A stretch of 64,000 nucleotides of DNA from G963717155 sp963717155 (lineage in GTDB: Bacteria; Actinomycetota; Thermoleophilia; Gaiellales; JALYLC01), in the NCBI GenBank assembly GCA_963717155.1, contig OY970326.1:4526001-4590000 (forward strand), read 5' to 3'. Shown piece by piece: positions 19,432 through 28,153 of the stretch. Made by a program: the position numbers and the translations under genes. The notes under the pieces are model-generated. The model saw only the letters and a list, made by a program, of their open reading frames with translations. It made no database searches and was not told the DNA's origin. How positions within the stretch are numbered: the stretch's first letter is position 1; each line of letters starts with the position of its first letter.

Positions 19432-20531
19432 TACCGGGAGACGCGCGCGCTGCCCCCGGCGGCCAGCTTGCGCACCTCCGCGAGGGTGGCCATCGACACA
19501 TCGCCCGGGGTCGTCATCGCGAGCGCCCCGTGCGCAGCGCCGTACTCGACCGCCAGACCCGGGTCGAGGCCCTCGAGGACCCCGTAGATCAGCCCCGAGG
19601 CGAACGAGTCGCCGCCGCCGACACGGTCGTAGATCTCGAGCCCGCGTCGCATCGTCGACACGTAGAGCTCGTCTCCGAAGCGGCAGACCGCGCCCCAGTC
19701 GTTCGAGCTCGCCGAGTGCACCGCTCGCAGCGTGGCCCCCAGCAGCCGGAGGTTCGGGTAGGCGTCCTGCACGCGCGCGAAGAGGGCGCCGTACGCGGCT
19801 GGGTCGAGATCGAGCAGCTTCTCGTCGTGGACCTCAGGCTCGAAGCCGAGCGCCAGGTGGAAGTCCTCCTCGTTGCCGATGACGACGTCGACGTTCGCAA
19901 CGAGCTCGCGGTTCACCTCCGCCGCCCGGCGCGGCCCTCCGATCGACTTCCAGAGCGACTCGCGGTAGTTGAGGTCGTACGAGATGATCGTTCCGTGGCG
20001 CCGCGCCGCGGCGAACGCCTCGAGTGCGACCGGGGCCGTGGTGTCGGACAGCGCACAGAAGATACCGCCGCAGTGGAGCCAGCGCGCCCCCTGCCGGCCG
20101 AAGATCTCGTCCCAGTCGATCGTGCCAGGGCGCAGCTGCGACACCGCGGTGTGTCCGCGATCGGAGCACCCGACCGCGCCGCGGACGCCGAACCCGCGCT
20201 CCGTGAAGTTGAGCCCGTTCCGCACCTCGCGCCCGACGCCGTCCGACGGCACCCACCTGATGTGCGACCGGTCGACCCCTCCCTGGCAGATCAGGTCGTC
20301 GACGAGGCGCCCGACCGGGTTGTCTACGAGCGCCGTCACGACCGCGGTGTCGAGTCCGAAGCAGCGGTGGAGACCGCGCGCGACGTTGTACTCGCCGCCG
20401 CCTTCCCACGCCGTGAAGTGCCGGGTCGTCGCGATGCGCATGTCGCCCGGATCGAGTCGCAGCATCACCTCCCCGAGCGCGACGAGGTCGTACCGGCACT
20501 CGCTCCGCGGGCGCAGCGCGAGCGTGCTCAT
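19431..20531 (-). CDS. kdgK: PfkB-family sugar kinase, probable 2-keto-3-deoxygluconate kinase
   Basis: 366 residues. PfkB signatures include ARGLHRCFGLDTAVVTALVD near the start and DRVGGGDSFASGLIYG with the catalytic Asp. It is expected to phosphorylate 2-keto-3-deoxygluconate (KDG) to KDPG. The ATG at 20531 overlaps the TGA of the KDPG aldolase gene, a pairing that strongly supports the KDG assignment. Both mannonate dehydratases nearby would supply KDG. The TAG stop is formed across the TA flank and the first G of the MITE-like element; the pre-insertion sequence would also have read TAG, so the protein end is unchanged. Confidence 0.85.
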   Translation of the reverse strand: MSTLALRPRSECRYDLVALGEVMLRLDPGDMRIATTRHFTAWEGGGEYNVARGLHRCFGLDTAVVTALVDNPVGRLVDDLICQGGVDRSHIRWVPSDGVGREVRNGLNFTERGFGVRGAVGCSDRGHTAVSQLRPGTIDWDEIFGRQGARWLHCGGIFCALSDTTAPVALEAFAAARRHGTIISYDLNYRESLWKSIGGPRRAAEVNRELVANVDVVIGNEEDFHLALGFEPEVHDEKLLDLDPAAYGALFARVQDAYPNLRLLGATLRAVHSASSNDWGAVCRFGDELYVSTMRRGLEIYDRVGGGDSFASGLIYGVLEGLDPGLAVEYGAAHGALAMTTPGDVSMATLAEVRKLAAGGSARVSR

Positions 20532-21184
20532 CGCGATTCCTCCACGAGGCGTCGCGCATCCGACGCCAGGTCGCGGATCGCGGCGAACTCGCCTGCCGCG
20601 ATCATCGCGGGCTTGACCATCCAGCTGCCGCCGCAGGCGAGCACCTGCGGTACCGCGAGGTACCCGGGCAGCGTCGCGGGTGTGATCGACCCCGTCGGGA
20701 CGAAGGTGATGTCGCGATACGGCCCGCAGAGCGCGCGCACGTACGCGGCCCCTCCGAGCAGCTCGGACGGGAAGAGCTTGAGCAGGTGGATCCCGAGCGC
20801 TCTGGCGGTCTCGATCTCGCTGGGCGTCGCGACGCCCGGGAGGATCGGCAGGCCGCGCGCGAGGCTCGCCGCGACGACCTGCGGATTCGTCCCGGGCGCG
20901 ACGGCGAAGTCGGCACCGGCCGCGATCGCGATGTCCACCTGCTCGATCGACAGGACGGTGCCCGCGCCGAGCAGGATGTCCGGATAGGCGGCGCGGATCG
21001 CGGAGATCCCCTCGACCGCGCCGGGCGTGCGCAGCGTGATCTCGACGCACGACAGACCGCCCTCGAGGAGTGCACCGGCGAGGGGCACGGCGTCCTCGGT
21101 TCGCGGTAGCTCGACGACGGGCACGACGCCGATCTCGCGCAGGCGCGCAGCGAGCGCCGCTGTCGCCTCGCCGACTCCGCCCAT
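20528..21184 (-). CDS. eda: KDPG/KHG aldolase
   Basis: 218 residues, class I aldolase. VPVVELPRTEDAVPLAGALL, CVEITLRTPGA (general-base Glu), GAGTVLS, VAPGTNPQV, PGVATPSEI, LLKLFPSE (Schiff-base Lys) and FVPTGSI are all in place and the length is typical. It splits KDPG into pyruvate and glyceraldehyde-3-phosphate and may also act on 4-hydroxy-2-oxoglutarate. It is the first gene of an eda-kdgK operon, divergent from a hydratase gene 45-66 bases away, so the region 21185-21250 should hold both promoters. Confidence 0.92.
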   Translation of the reverse strand: MGGVGEATAALAARLREIGVVPVVELPRTEDAVPLAGALLEGGLSCVEITLRTPGAVEGISAIRAAYPDILLGAGTVLSIEQVDIAIAAGADFAVAPGTNPQVVAASLARGLPILPGVATPSEIETARALGIHLLKLFPSELLGGAAYVRALCGPYRDITFVPTGSITPATLPGYLAVPQVLACGGSWMVKPAMIAAGEFAAIRDLASDARRLVEESR

Positions 21185-21250
21185 CCGCCCCTCCGCTCGC
21201 CGCGACCTCCCGTCGGAAGGCCTATTGGTGTGGTTTATCCTATCTTTTCC

Positions 21251-22045
21251 GTGTCGTCGTCTCACCCCACGAGCGACCGTGCCGCGCGGGCTGCCTCCCT
21301 GCTCGCGCGCCATCGGCTCGAGGCCCGACCCTTCGCGGGCTTTCCCGAGGACACCCGTCCGCGCGACAGCGGCGAGGCCTATGACATCCAGCGCGCGCTG
21401 CACGATCTGCTGGTCGACGCCCAGGGCGCGCAGGCCGGCTGGAAGATCGGCTGCACGACGCCGACGATGCAGGAGTACCTGGGCATCCACGAGCCCGCGG
21501 CGGGCCACATCCGAGCCTCGACCGTGCAGGTCGGCGCAGGCGCGGTGGTGCATGCCGGTCTCTGCCGGCCAGGCGTCGAGTGCGAGCTGGCGGTTCGGCT
21601 CGCACGCGACCTCCCGCCGGACGTCGGCCGCAGGCAGGCGATGGAGGCGGTCGGTGCCGTGATGGCAGCGATCGAGATCGTGGACGATCGCTACGTCGAC
21701 TGGCGCGCGCTCGATGCGCCGACGCTGACAGCCGACGACTTCTTCGGCGCGGGCTGCGTGCTCGGGCGCGACGACGTCGCGTGGCACGACATCGACCTCG
21801 GTCGTGTGTCGGCGACGATGGCCGTGAACGGTCGCGAGATCGGTGCCGGGGTCGGAGCCGACATCCTCGGCGATCCGCTCGAGGCGCTCGTCTGGCTCGT
21901 CAACGGACCGGCTCGCGCGACCGGGCTCCCGGCAGGCTCGATCGTCATGCTCGGCAGCCTCGTCCAGACGCACTGGGTCGAGCGTGGCGATGTCGTCACG
22001 ATCGACAACGACGCGTTCGGATCCGTGTCGCTGTCCTTCAGCTGA
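21251..22045 (+). CDS. 2-keto-4-pentenoate hydratase / fumarylacetoacetase-like enzyme
   Basis: 264 residues from GTG 21251; GTG 21230 is possible. Motifs are those of the MhpD-type FAH superfamily: QAGWKIGCTTPTMQEYLGI, VECELAVRLARDLP (metal Glu), AIEIVDDRYVDW and a GSLVQTHW end. It hydrates or decarboxylates 2-keto acids in catabolism. In this sugar-acid cluster it may act on a 2-keto-3-deoxy sugar acid. TATCCT (21236-21241) sits about 10 bases before the GTG, so the transcript may be almost leaderless. It converges with the epimerase gene, overlapping by 8 bases. Confidence 0.82.
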   Translation: MSSSHPTSDRAARAASLLARHRLEARPFAGFPEDTRPRDSGEAYDIQRALHDLLVDAQGAQAGWKIGCTTPTMQEYLGIHEPAAGHIRASTVQVGAGAVVHAGLCRPGVECELAVRLARDLPPDVGRRQAMEAVGAVMAAIEIVDDRYVDWRALDAPTLTADDFFGAGCVLGRDDVAWHDIDLGRVSATMAVNGREIGAGVGADILGDPLEALVWLVNGPARATGLPAGSIVMLGSLVQTHWVERGDVVTIDNDAFGSVSLSFS

Positions 22046-23033
22046 CCCGTTCGGCCGGCGCGATCTCGGTGGCGAAGTCGCGGACGATCCGCTCGAGCGG
22101 ATCGGCGGGGGGAACGCCGATCGCCAGCGCGTTGCTCGCGTCGACGACGGCAGGCCAGGTCGACACGAGCGCGACGACACGTGGATCGGGGTTCCAGGTG
22201 ATCGCTCCGAGCGACCGGTCCGCGGCCACCAGGCGCAACGTGTCGACCATCTCCTGGATCGTGTGGTCGGCGCTCGGGAAGCTCATCGCGCGGTCGGACC
22301 CGAGCAGCGCGGAGTCGGCCTCGTGCAGCGCGACGAGGCCCTCGACCACGGCGCGGATTCCGGCCACGGCCATCCGCGTCTCGGGGGCGACGGGTACCTC
22401 GTAGTCGCGACCGGCAAGGGGCTCGCGGAAGATCGCGCTCGCGACCGACGACGCCGCGAGGTTGGCCGTGCCCGGGCGGATGATCACCGTTGCGAGCCGC
22501 GCGGTGCGGCCGTCGATCAGGCCGCGGCGCGTGTAGTCGTTCACGAGCAGCTCGAGCAGGACCTTGGTGACGCCGTACGTCGACTGCGGCGTCAGCTTCG
22601 TGAGGTCCGTGCAGACCTCGGGCAGGTCACCGCCGAACGTCGCGAAGGTACTGGTCGTCACGAGACGCGTCGCGCCCGCGCGGCGGCGCGCAGCGTTCAG
22701 GATGCTGCGGGCCCCGTCGATGTTGACGCGGAGCGCGAGGTCGAGATCGGTCTCGGCGTGCGAGCTGACGATCGACGCGAGGTGGAACACGCTGATGTCG
22801 TCGCGGTCGACGAGCGACTCCGTCCAGGCCGGGTCGGCGACGTCGCCCGACCAGAACGAGACCCGCTGGTCCGCCCAGGACGGGCGCTCCGCCGGCACCT
22901 GCACGTCGGCCAGCGCGATCTCGTCGATCGGCGTCGCCACGCCGTCGGGCCCCGTCAGCTCGCCGCGCTCGAGCAACCTCCGCGCGAGGCGCGTGCCGAG
23001 GAAGCCGCACCCGCCTGTGACGACGACCTTCAC
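22038..23033 (-). CDS. NAD-dependent epimerase/dehydratase, D-erythronate dehydrogenase-like
   Basis: 331 residues, extended SDR. VVVTGGCGFLGTRLARRLL is the NAD motif; STYGVTKVLLE holds the Tyr-x3-Lys pair; HLASIVSSHAETD and TARLATVIIRPGTAN resemble DenD, which oxidises D-erythronate. The GTG start at 23033 overlaps the CoA-transferase stop as GTGA. It is the last gene of a six-gene operon (MBL hydrolase, SBP-like protein, aldose epimerase-like, SDR, CaiB, this gene). The specific substrate is inferred from family resemblance. Confidence 0.8.
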   Translation of the reverse strand: MKVVVTGGCGFLGTRLARRLLERGELTGPDGVATPIDEIALADVQVPAERPSWADQRVSFWSGDVADPAWTESLVDRDDISVFHLASIVSSHAETDLDLALRVNIDGARSILNAARRRAGATRLVTTSTFATFGGDLPEVCTDLTKLTPQSTYGVTKVLLELLVNDYTRRGLIDGRTARLATVIIRPGTANLAASSVASAIFREPLAGRDYEVPVAPETRMAVAGIRAVVEGLVALHEADSALLGSDRAMSFPSADHTIQEMVDTLRLVAADRSLGAITWNPDPRVVALVSTWPAVVDASNALAIGVPPADPLERIVRDFATEIAPAERVS

Positions 23034-24169
23034 GCCTGGTCGGGGAACAGCTCGGCCGTGTGCTGCCCGGCTCTGGGCACGCCGTGCTGGATGCCCGCGG
23101 GCGTGCGCGAGAACGTGATCGGCGAGCCGGGCGTTCGGAACGTCGCCTCGCCGTCGCCCACCGGGACGTCCCAGAACAGCTTGTTGTGCGCGACCTGCGG
23201 GTCGTCCGCGAGCTGCTCGTAGGTGTGGACGGGCGCGCACCAGACGTCGTGCTCGAGCAGGATCTCGATCCAGTGCTCGCTCGTGCCCCCGAGCAGGTGC
23301 TCCGCGAGGTGCGCGTAGATCTCGCCGCGCGACTCGACCATCTTGTCGAGGGTGTCGAACTGCGCGAGGAACGACAGGTCGAGCGCCTCGGCCAGGATCG
23401 GGCACGGCGTCATCGCGATCGCGATGCTTCCGTCGCTCGTCTTGTAGATGCCGAACGGCGCGGTGGACCAGACCGACCCGAGGTTCTCGACGGGGCGCGG
23501 GGGCAGCTCGCCGTGTCCGAAGAAGTACGTCAGCTCCTGCTGCTGCAGCGCGACCGTGCAGGAGAACAGGTCGACCTCGATCTTCTGGCCCTCGCCGGTG
23601 GCGGCACGGTGCGTGAGGGCTGCGAGCACCCCGACCGCGATGTGCATCGCCGTGTACTGGTCGCTGATCCCGACGCCGCATGCGGTCGGCGGATCGTCCC
23701 TGCGGCCCGTCAGGAACATCAGGCCGCTGAGCGCCTGGATCAGGAGGTCCTGCCCGGGTCGCTTGTGGTACGGGCCCGTCTGGCCGTACCCCGACGACGA
23801 CGCGTAGATGATGCCGGGGTTGACGGCGCGGAAGTCGTCGTAGCCGAGACCGAGCCGGTCCATCACGCCCGCGCGGAAGTTCTCGACGACGACATCGGCG
23901 TCCGACGCCAGGTCGAGGATGCGCTCGCGCACCTTCGCGTCCTTGAGGTCGACAGTCACGCTGCGCTTGTTGCGGTTGAACGCGAGGAACGAGTCCATCT
24001 CGCCGTGGCTCTTCCCGTTGAGGATGCCCCAGTGGCGCATCCACTCGCCGCCCGGCCGTTCGAACTTGATCACGTCGGCGCCGAGGTCGCCGAAGATCTG
24101 CGTCGCCATCGGGCCCTGGACGAGCGCGGTGAAGTCGAGCACCCGAATATGGCTGAGCGGACCGGCCAT
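23030..24169 (-). CDS. CaiB/BaiF-type CoA-transferase (family III)
   Basis: 379 residues. LSHIRVLDFTALVQGPMATQ, DLGADVIKFERPGG, FNRNKRSVTVDLKD and DVVVENFRAGVMDRLGLGYD are family III hallmarks; the catalytic Asp probably lies in the SDQYTAMHIAVG region. It moves CoA between carboxylic acids in the cytoplasm. Placed between an SDR and an erythronate-dehydrogenase-like gene, it suggests that a sugar-derived acid is activated to a CoA ester. The start is 2 bases after the SDR stop. Confidence 0.88.
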   Translation of the reverse strand: MAGPLSHIRVLDFTALVQGPMATQIFGDLGADVIKFERPGGEWMRHWGILNGKSHGEMDSFLAFNRNKRSVTVDLKDAKVRERILDLASDADVVVENFRAGVMDRLGLGYDDFRAVNPGIIYASSSGYGQTGPYHKRPGQDLLIQALSGLMFLTGRRDDPPTACGVGISDQYTAMHIAVGVLAALTHRAATGEGQKIEVDLFSCTVALQQQELTYFFGHGELPPRPVENLGSVWSTAPFGIYKTSDGSIAIAMTPCPILAEALDLSFLAQFDTLDKMVESRGEIYAHLAEHLLGGTSEHWIEILLEHDVWCAPVHTYEQLADDPQVAHNKLFWDVPVGDGEATFRTPGSPITFSRTPAGIQHGVPRAGQHTAELFPDQA

Positions 24170-24171
24170 CG

Positions 24172-24975
24172 CTATGCCTTCTCCTCGATGTCCCAGCCGA
24201 CGGTGCCCGCCACCAGTCCGCCGTCGACGAGGACGGTCGCACCCGTCATCGCACTCGCCTTGTCCGAGGCGAGGAACAGCGCAACGTTCGCGATCTCGTG
24301 CGGCTCGATCAGGCGTCCGATCGGATGCCCCTGGGCGAATAGCGCGAGCGCGGCGTCGGGATCTTCCGGGTTGGCGCGTCGCGCCGAGTCGAGCAGCATC
24401 GGAGTCCGCACCGAGCCGGGCGCGATCGCCAGCACGCGGATCCCCTCGCGCGCGTGGTCGAGCGCGAGCGCCCGGGTGAAGGCGACGACGCTCCCCTTCG
24501 ACGCGCTATATGCGACAGCGCCCTGGTGGCTCCAGTACGCCTGCACCGAGGCGAGGTTGATGATGGCGCCGCCGCCGCGCTTGCGCATCTCCGGAATCGC
24601 GACCCGCGCAGTGCGGTACATCGCCTTGATGTTGATGTCGAAGACGTAGTCCCAGTCCTCGTCCTCGAACTTCGGGAGGTAGCCGTAGCGCACCACCCCC
24701 GCGTTGTTGACGAGCACGTCGAGGCCGCCGAACTCGGCGACGGTGCGTGCCACGGCATCGGTGGACGTGCTCGGATCGCGGAGGTCGCCGGGCAGGGCGA
24801 TCGCTCGTCCACCGGAATCCGTGATCGCGCGGACGGTGGCCTCGAGCGTCTCCACGTCGATGTCGACGAGTCCAACGGCGGCGCCCTCCTCGGCGAGCGC
24901 CGTCGCGATCGCGGCGCCGACTCCCGCCGCGGCCGCGGTGACCAGCGCCACCTTTCCGTCAAACGTGCCTGTCAC
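24172..24975 (-). CDS. Short-chain dehydrogenase/reductase (SDR)
   Basis: 267 residues. Classical SDR: VALVTAAAAGVGAAIATALA (slightly unusual TAAAAGVG glycine motif), VNNAGVVRYG, and the catalytic INLASVQ and YSASKGSVVAF motifs. GTG 24975 is used because GGAGG sits 9-10 bases upstream. The C-terminus ends VLVDGGLVAG, as usual. It probably oxidises a sugar or sugar lactone hydroxyl with NAD(P). It is cotranscribed with the CoA-transferase downstream and lies 38 bases after the aldose-epimerase-like gene. Confidence 0.88.
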   Translation of the reverse strand: MTGTFDGKVALVTAAAAGVGAAIATALAEEGAAVGLVDIDVETLEATVRAITDSGGRAIALPGDLRDPSTSTDAVARTVAEFGGLDVLVNNAGVVRYGYLPKFEDEDWDYVFDINIKAMYRTARVAIPEMRKRGGGAIINLASVQAYWSHQGAVAYSASKGSVVAFTRALALDHAREGIRVLAIAPGSVRTPMLLDSARRANPEDPDAALALFAQGHPIGRLIEPHEIANVALFLASDKASAMTGATVLVDGGLVAGTVGWDIEEKA

Positions 24976-25013
24976 GCGGATGCACCTCCATGGACCATCG
25001 GATTCCTCGCCGG

Positions 25014-25991
25014 CTAGGCGTCGGCGAGGGCGAGCTCGAGCTGCGCCTCGCGCGTCTCGCCGGCCTGCAGCGTCAGCGGAACGCCGCCTCGTGCACGGGC
25101 GCGCGAGATGCCCTGTCCCGGGATCGTAGTGTTGGGCTCGATGGCGGTGGTGTACATCCGCCTGAACCACGGATAGCCCGGCGAGCCGTGCAGCTCCTGC
25201 CAGAACCACGCGTTCGGGAAGAGGTCGAGCGGCCACCTGAGCGTGGCCGCGAGACCGATCCGCCGGTTCGAGATCGTGTACGTCCCCTCGTCGAAGTCGC
25301 CGAGGTAGCCGAGCACCGCGCGGGGCTCGTCGTGCGGCGGGATCACCGAGAGGTCGATCGTTCCGCCCGCCGCCAGGCGTGCGTGCGGCCAGCTCGAGGT
25401 CGCGCCGGGCTCGAGCCCGGCGCCAGGCTCGCGATCGTCGGCGATGAACGTGCGCGCACCCGTCGAGATCGTGCAGCCGGGCTCGATCAGCGGCGCTCCG
25501 AACGCCGGGTGGTGACCCCACATCACGTCGATCGACTCGTCGCCGGCGTTGCGGACGCGCTCGACGACCTCCAGCGCCCGCCCGCGCACGCGGATCTCGC
25601 GCTCGATCTCGAGCGGAGCGGTCATGAGCGACGCCGACAGGCGCGCGGTGGCATCGTCGTGCGCGTCGACCCGCCACTCGATGATGCCCGCCTCGCCATG
25701 GAACCCCCACTCGACCCCGTGCTGCTCCGTCGCATCGCCGCCGTTCGGCAGCAGCACCTGCCAGCCGCCCGAGTACAGCTCGAGAAAGCGCTCGAGCGAC
25801 GTCGGTCCCGTGACGGGCCGACGTCCGTAGCCCCACGGGGTGCGCACCATGACGTCGACGCCCGTCGAGCGGTCGATCACCTCGACGATGTCGCACCCGT
25901 TCTCGGGCAGCACGGCTACCGAGAGCTCGCTCGAGCGGAGCTCGAGCGCGAGCCACGGGCCGCGAACGCCAGTCTCAGGCGTGGACGCCAA
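25014..25991 (-). CDS. Aldose 1-epimerase-like (galactose mutarotase fold) protein
   Basis: About 325 residues, beta-supersandwich type: PENGCDIVEVIDRSTGVDVM, LYSGGWQVLLPNGGD, VEWGFHGEAGIIEW, VMWGHHPAFGAPL, FWQELHGSPGYPWF. These resemble the DUF4432/GalM-like group, with His residues in WGHHPAFG as likely catalytic positions. The start is uncertain: TTG at 25991 overlaps the end of the SBP-like gene by 17 bases, and ATG 26048 would add residues that look like shadow coding. It would interconvert sugar anomers before oxidation. Confidence 0.75.
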   Translation of the reverse strand: MASTPETGVRGPWLALELRSSELSVAVLPENGCDIVEVIDRSTGVDVMVRTPWGYGRRPVTGPTSLERFLELYSGGWQVLLPNGGDATEQHGVEWGFHGEAGIIEWRVDAHDDATARLSASLMTAPLEIEREIRVRGRALEVVERVRNAGDESIDVMWGHHPAFGAPLIEPGCTISTGARTFIADDREPGAGLEPGATSSWPHARLAAGGTIDLSVIPPHDEPRAVLGYLGDFDEGTYTISNRRIGLAATLRWPLDLFPNAWFWQELHGSPGYPWFRRMYTTAIEPNTTIPGQGISRARARGGVPLTLQAGETREAQLELALADA

Positions 25992-27141
25992 GGAGTGACC
26001 GCCGGTAGAGGTCGTCGAGGCGGTCGAGCAGGCCGTTCGCGTCGCCACCGGTCTGCAGGTGCTCCCAGGTGACGTCGCCCCCCTCGTTCTGGACGATCAG
26101 CGCGCCGTCGTAGCGCGGCCGCAGGTAGCCGGCGTCGAGACCGGGGAGCGTGTCGCGGAAGAAGCCCGTGGACAGCTCGTTCGCGGCCGGGTCGAGCCAC
26201 GCCGAGCGGTGGCCCGGCTGGCCTCCCGACTCGACGTAGAGCGTGCGCTGGATCTCGGGAGAGGCGACGTACGCCGCGTACTCGAGCGCGGCGTCGCGCT
26301 GCTGCGTGTGAGCCGAGATGCCGAGTCCGGCACCGCCGATCACGCCGCCGCGCGGCCCCAGCCCGGCGGATGGCACCGGCCGGAACTGCACCAGCGAGTC
26401 GCGGAAGCCGGGACGGCTGTAGTTCGAGTAGCCGAACAGGATCGGGCAGGCGACGACGTCGTCGGCGGTCGCCATCCGCTCGAGCAGCCGGATGGGGTTC
26501 CACGCGAACGCGTCCGGGTGCGACATCTCCGCGAGTCGTTGCAGGGTCTCCAGGTGCTCGAGTCCGACGTCGCGGGGCAGGATCCGCTCCTCGTCGCCAT
26601 ACGGCTCGACGCCGGCGTTCGCGGCCAGCGTCAGCCAGGTGGCGAGCGTGTCGACGGCCTTCATCGGAAGGCTGACGTGCATGCCCTGCGGTCGCGCGAC
26701 GCGGTCGAGCGCCCAGATGTCGTCCCACGTCTCGGGCACGCCGACGCCGAGGCGCTCGAGCAGATCGGGCCGGTACGCGCTCACGTGCCCGGCCGCGTCG
26801 ATCGCGAGGGCCCACAGGTGGCCGTCCCACTCGTAGCTCGCATGGCTCGGCCCGACCGAGTTCGCGGCCTGGTCCGCGATGAACGCGTCGTCGATGAGGC
26901 CGTCGAGTGCGAGGATCGCGCCCGTCGGGACGATCTCGCCGATGTGGGGGTGGTCGTACACGAGCAGGTCGTAGCGCTGCGCGAGGTCGGGGATCGAGGC
27001 ATCTGCGAAGCCCTGCAGGGAGCGCACGTCCCAGGTGACCGGGATACCGCGCTCGGCCGCGAACCGCTCCCCGGTGGCGACGACGGGATCGGTCCCGCGC
27101 TCGTGCCCCCAGGTGATGCCGCGCAGGCCTGCGGGCGTCAT
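25975..27141 (-). CDS. Solute-binding-protein-like protein lacking a signal peptide
   Basis: 388 residues with the fold motifs of family 1 carbohydrate-binding proteins: YDLLVYDHPHIGEIVPTGAI, YEWDGHLWALAIDAAGHV, PETWDDIWALDRVA, GGAGLGISAHTQQRDAALEY, YVASPEIQRTLYVESGGQP. It begins MTPAGLRGITWGHERG, with no signal peptide, lipobox or hydrophobic segment. The ATG overlaps the stop of the MBL hydrolase gene as ATGA, so the start is well fixed. No permease is in this operon. It may be an intracellular ligand-binding or sensing protein, or exported by an unseen route. Such signal-less versions are unusual. Confidence 0.8.
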   Translation of the reverse strand: MTPAGLRGITWGHERGTDPVVATGERFAAERGIPVTWDVRSLQGFADASIPDLAQRYDLLVYDHPHIGEIVPTGAILALDGLIDDAFIADQAANSVGPSHASYEWDGHLWALAIDAAGHVSAYRPDLLERLGVGVPETWDDIWALDRVARPQGMHVSLPMKAVDTLATWLTLAANAGVEPYGDEERILPRDVGLEHLETLQRLAEMSHPDAFAWNPIRLLERMATADDVVACPILFGYSNYSRPGFRDSLVQFRPVPSAGLGPRGGVIGGAGLGISAHTQQRDAALEYAAYVASPEIQRTLYVESGGQPGHRSAWLDPAANELSTGFFRDTLPGLDAGYLRPRYDGALIVQNEGGDVTWEHLQTGGDANGLLDRLDDLYRRSLLGVHA

Positions 27142-28109
27142 CGCTCGGCGCCTCGCGGCACCCAGCGCGGCTCGGCGAGCCCGGCGCGCGCGCAATGCCG
27201 CAGATGCGCCATCGCCGTGTAGATCGTCTGCATCGAGACCGGCGGCGACGTGCCGGCCGTTGCCCCGATCTCTGCGGCCACGTCGTTCACCGAGAGCGCG
27301 CCCCGCGCGTTGGCGAGCATGTCGCGGACGAACGCGTCGGTCTCGAAGACGAACGCGATGCTGTCGTCGAGGAACGCGAGGCCCGCCTCGCGATCCATCG
27401 GCTCGAAGTGGGCGCCGCAGAGCAGCGTGAAGGGGATCTCGCGCAGGCGAGCGAGTCCGCGCAGGCAGTCGTCCACGTCCTCGTAGAGCGGGGCGAAGAC
27501 GCTCTTCCCACTGCTCGACGGGATCCCGTGCCCCTGCACCGAGTCGCCGGTGAAGAGGACACCGGTCGCCTCCTCGAAGTAGGCGCAGTGGCCCCGTGTG
27601 TGGCCTCGCGTCTGCACCGTGCGGAGGCTGCGTCCACCCGCCTCGAACATGTCGCCGTCGCGCAGGATGCGATCGACCGGAAGGTCGCCGCCGCACATGG
27701 CGACGATCTCGTCGCGGATTCCGGCGACCGGCATCGTGCCGGGGAAGCGGTCCCAGAAGTCGTGCCACTGGCGCTCGACGGCCTCGACCCAGATCACGTC
27801 CTCGAGCGGCGCCGCGACGGAGAACGACGCGTGGGGGCTGAGGCCCGGGTGGCCGCCCATGTGATCGGGATGGCCGTGGGTGAGGAGGAGCCAGGTGATC
27901 TCGCGCGGGTCGATGCCGATCCGCGGGAAGGCGTCGGCGAACACCGCGTCGTAGGTCGACGGGACGCCGCAGTCGATCAGCGTCGAGGTCTCGCCGCGGA
28001 GCAGGTGCGTCCACAGCGGGGCGTCGGCCACGGCCGGGTAGTCGGTGGGGATGCAGAAGACCCCGTCGGCCACCTCGGTCGGCTCGCCGAAACGCATCGG
28101 CTCGTTCAT
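27138..28109 (-). CDS. MBL-fold metallo-hydrolase
   Basis: 323 residues. LLLTHGHPDHMGG (HxHxDH), RGHTRGHCAYF, FTGDSVQGHG and LCGAHFEPM give the full set of metal ligands. The C-terminal helical segment (SVNDVAAEIGATAG) resembles the LACTB2-like tail. It likely hydrolyses a lactone, thioester or phosphoester. It is the first gene of the six-gene operon. The ATG lies inside a near-palindromic operator shared with another promoter of this cluster, so expression is probably repressed together with the divergent CoA-transferase gene. Confidence 0.87.
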   Translation of the reverse strand: MNEPMRFGEPTEVADGVFCIPTDYPAVADAPLWTHLLRGETSTLIDCGVPSTYDAVFADAFPRIGIDPREITWLLLTHGHPDHMGGHPGLSPHASFSVAAPLEDVIWVEAVERQWHDFWDRFPGTMPVAGIRDEIVAMCGGDLPVDRILRDGDMFEAGGRSLRTVQTRGHTRGHCAYFEEATGVLFTGDSVQGHGIPSSSGKSVFAPLYEDVDDCLRGLARLREIPFTLLCGAHFEPMDREAGLAFLDDSIAFVFETDAFVRDMLANARGALSVNDVAAEIGATAGTSPPVSMQTIYTAMAHLRHCARAGLAEPRWVPRGAER

Positions 28110-28126
28110 CGGATCATCCCGACGAA
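28105..28126. promoter_or_regulatory. Operator site A between MBL hydrolase and fused CoA-transferase
   Basis: TTCATCGG-ATCATC-CCGACGAA, arms of 8 with one mismatch and a 6-base spacer. It is nearly identical to the perfect site at 32311-32336, and the match continues into GGCTAC beyond it. A TACCAT -10-like hexamer follows at 28131-28136, 17 bases before the GTG of the CoA-transferase gene. It covers the start codon of the opposite gene. Confidence 0.6.
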
Positions 28127-28153
28127 AGGCTACCATGCTGCGGTGGCCGGCTC

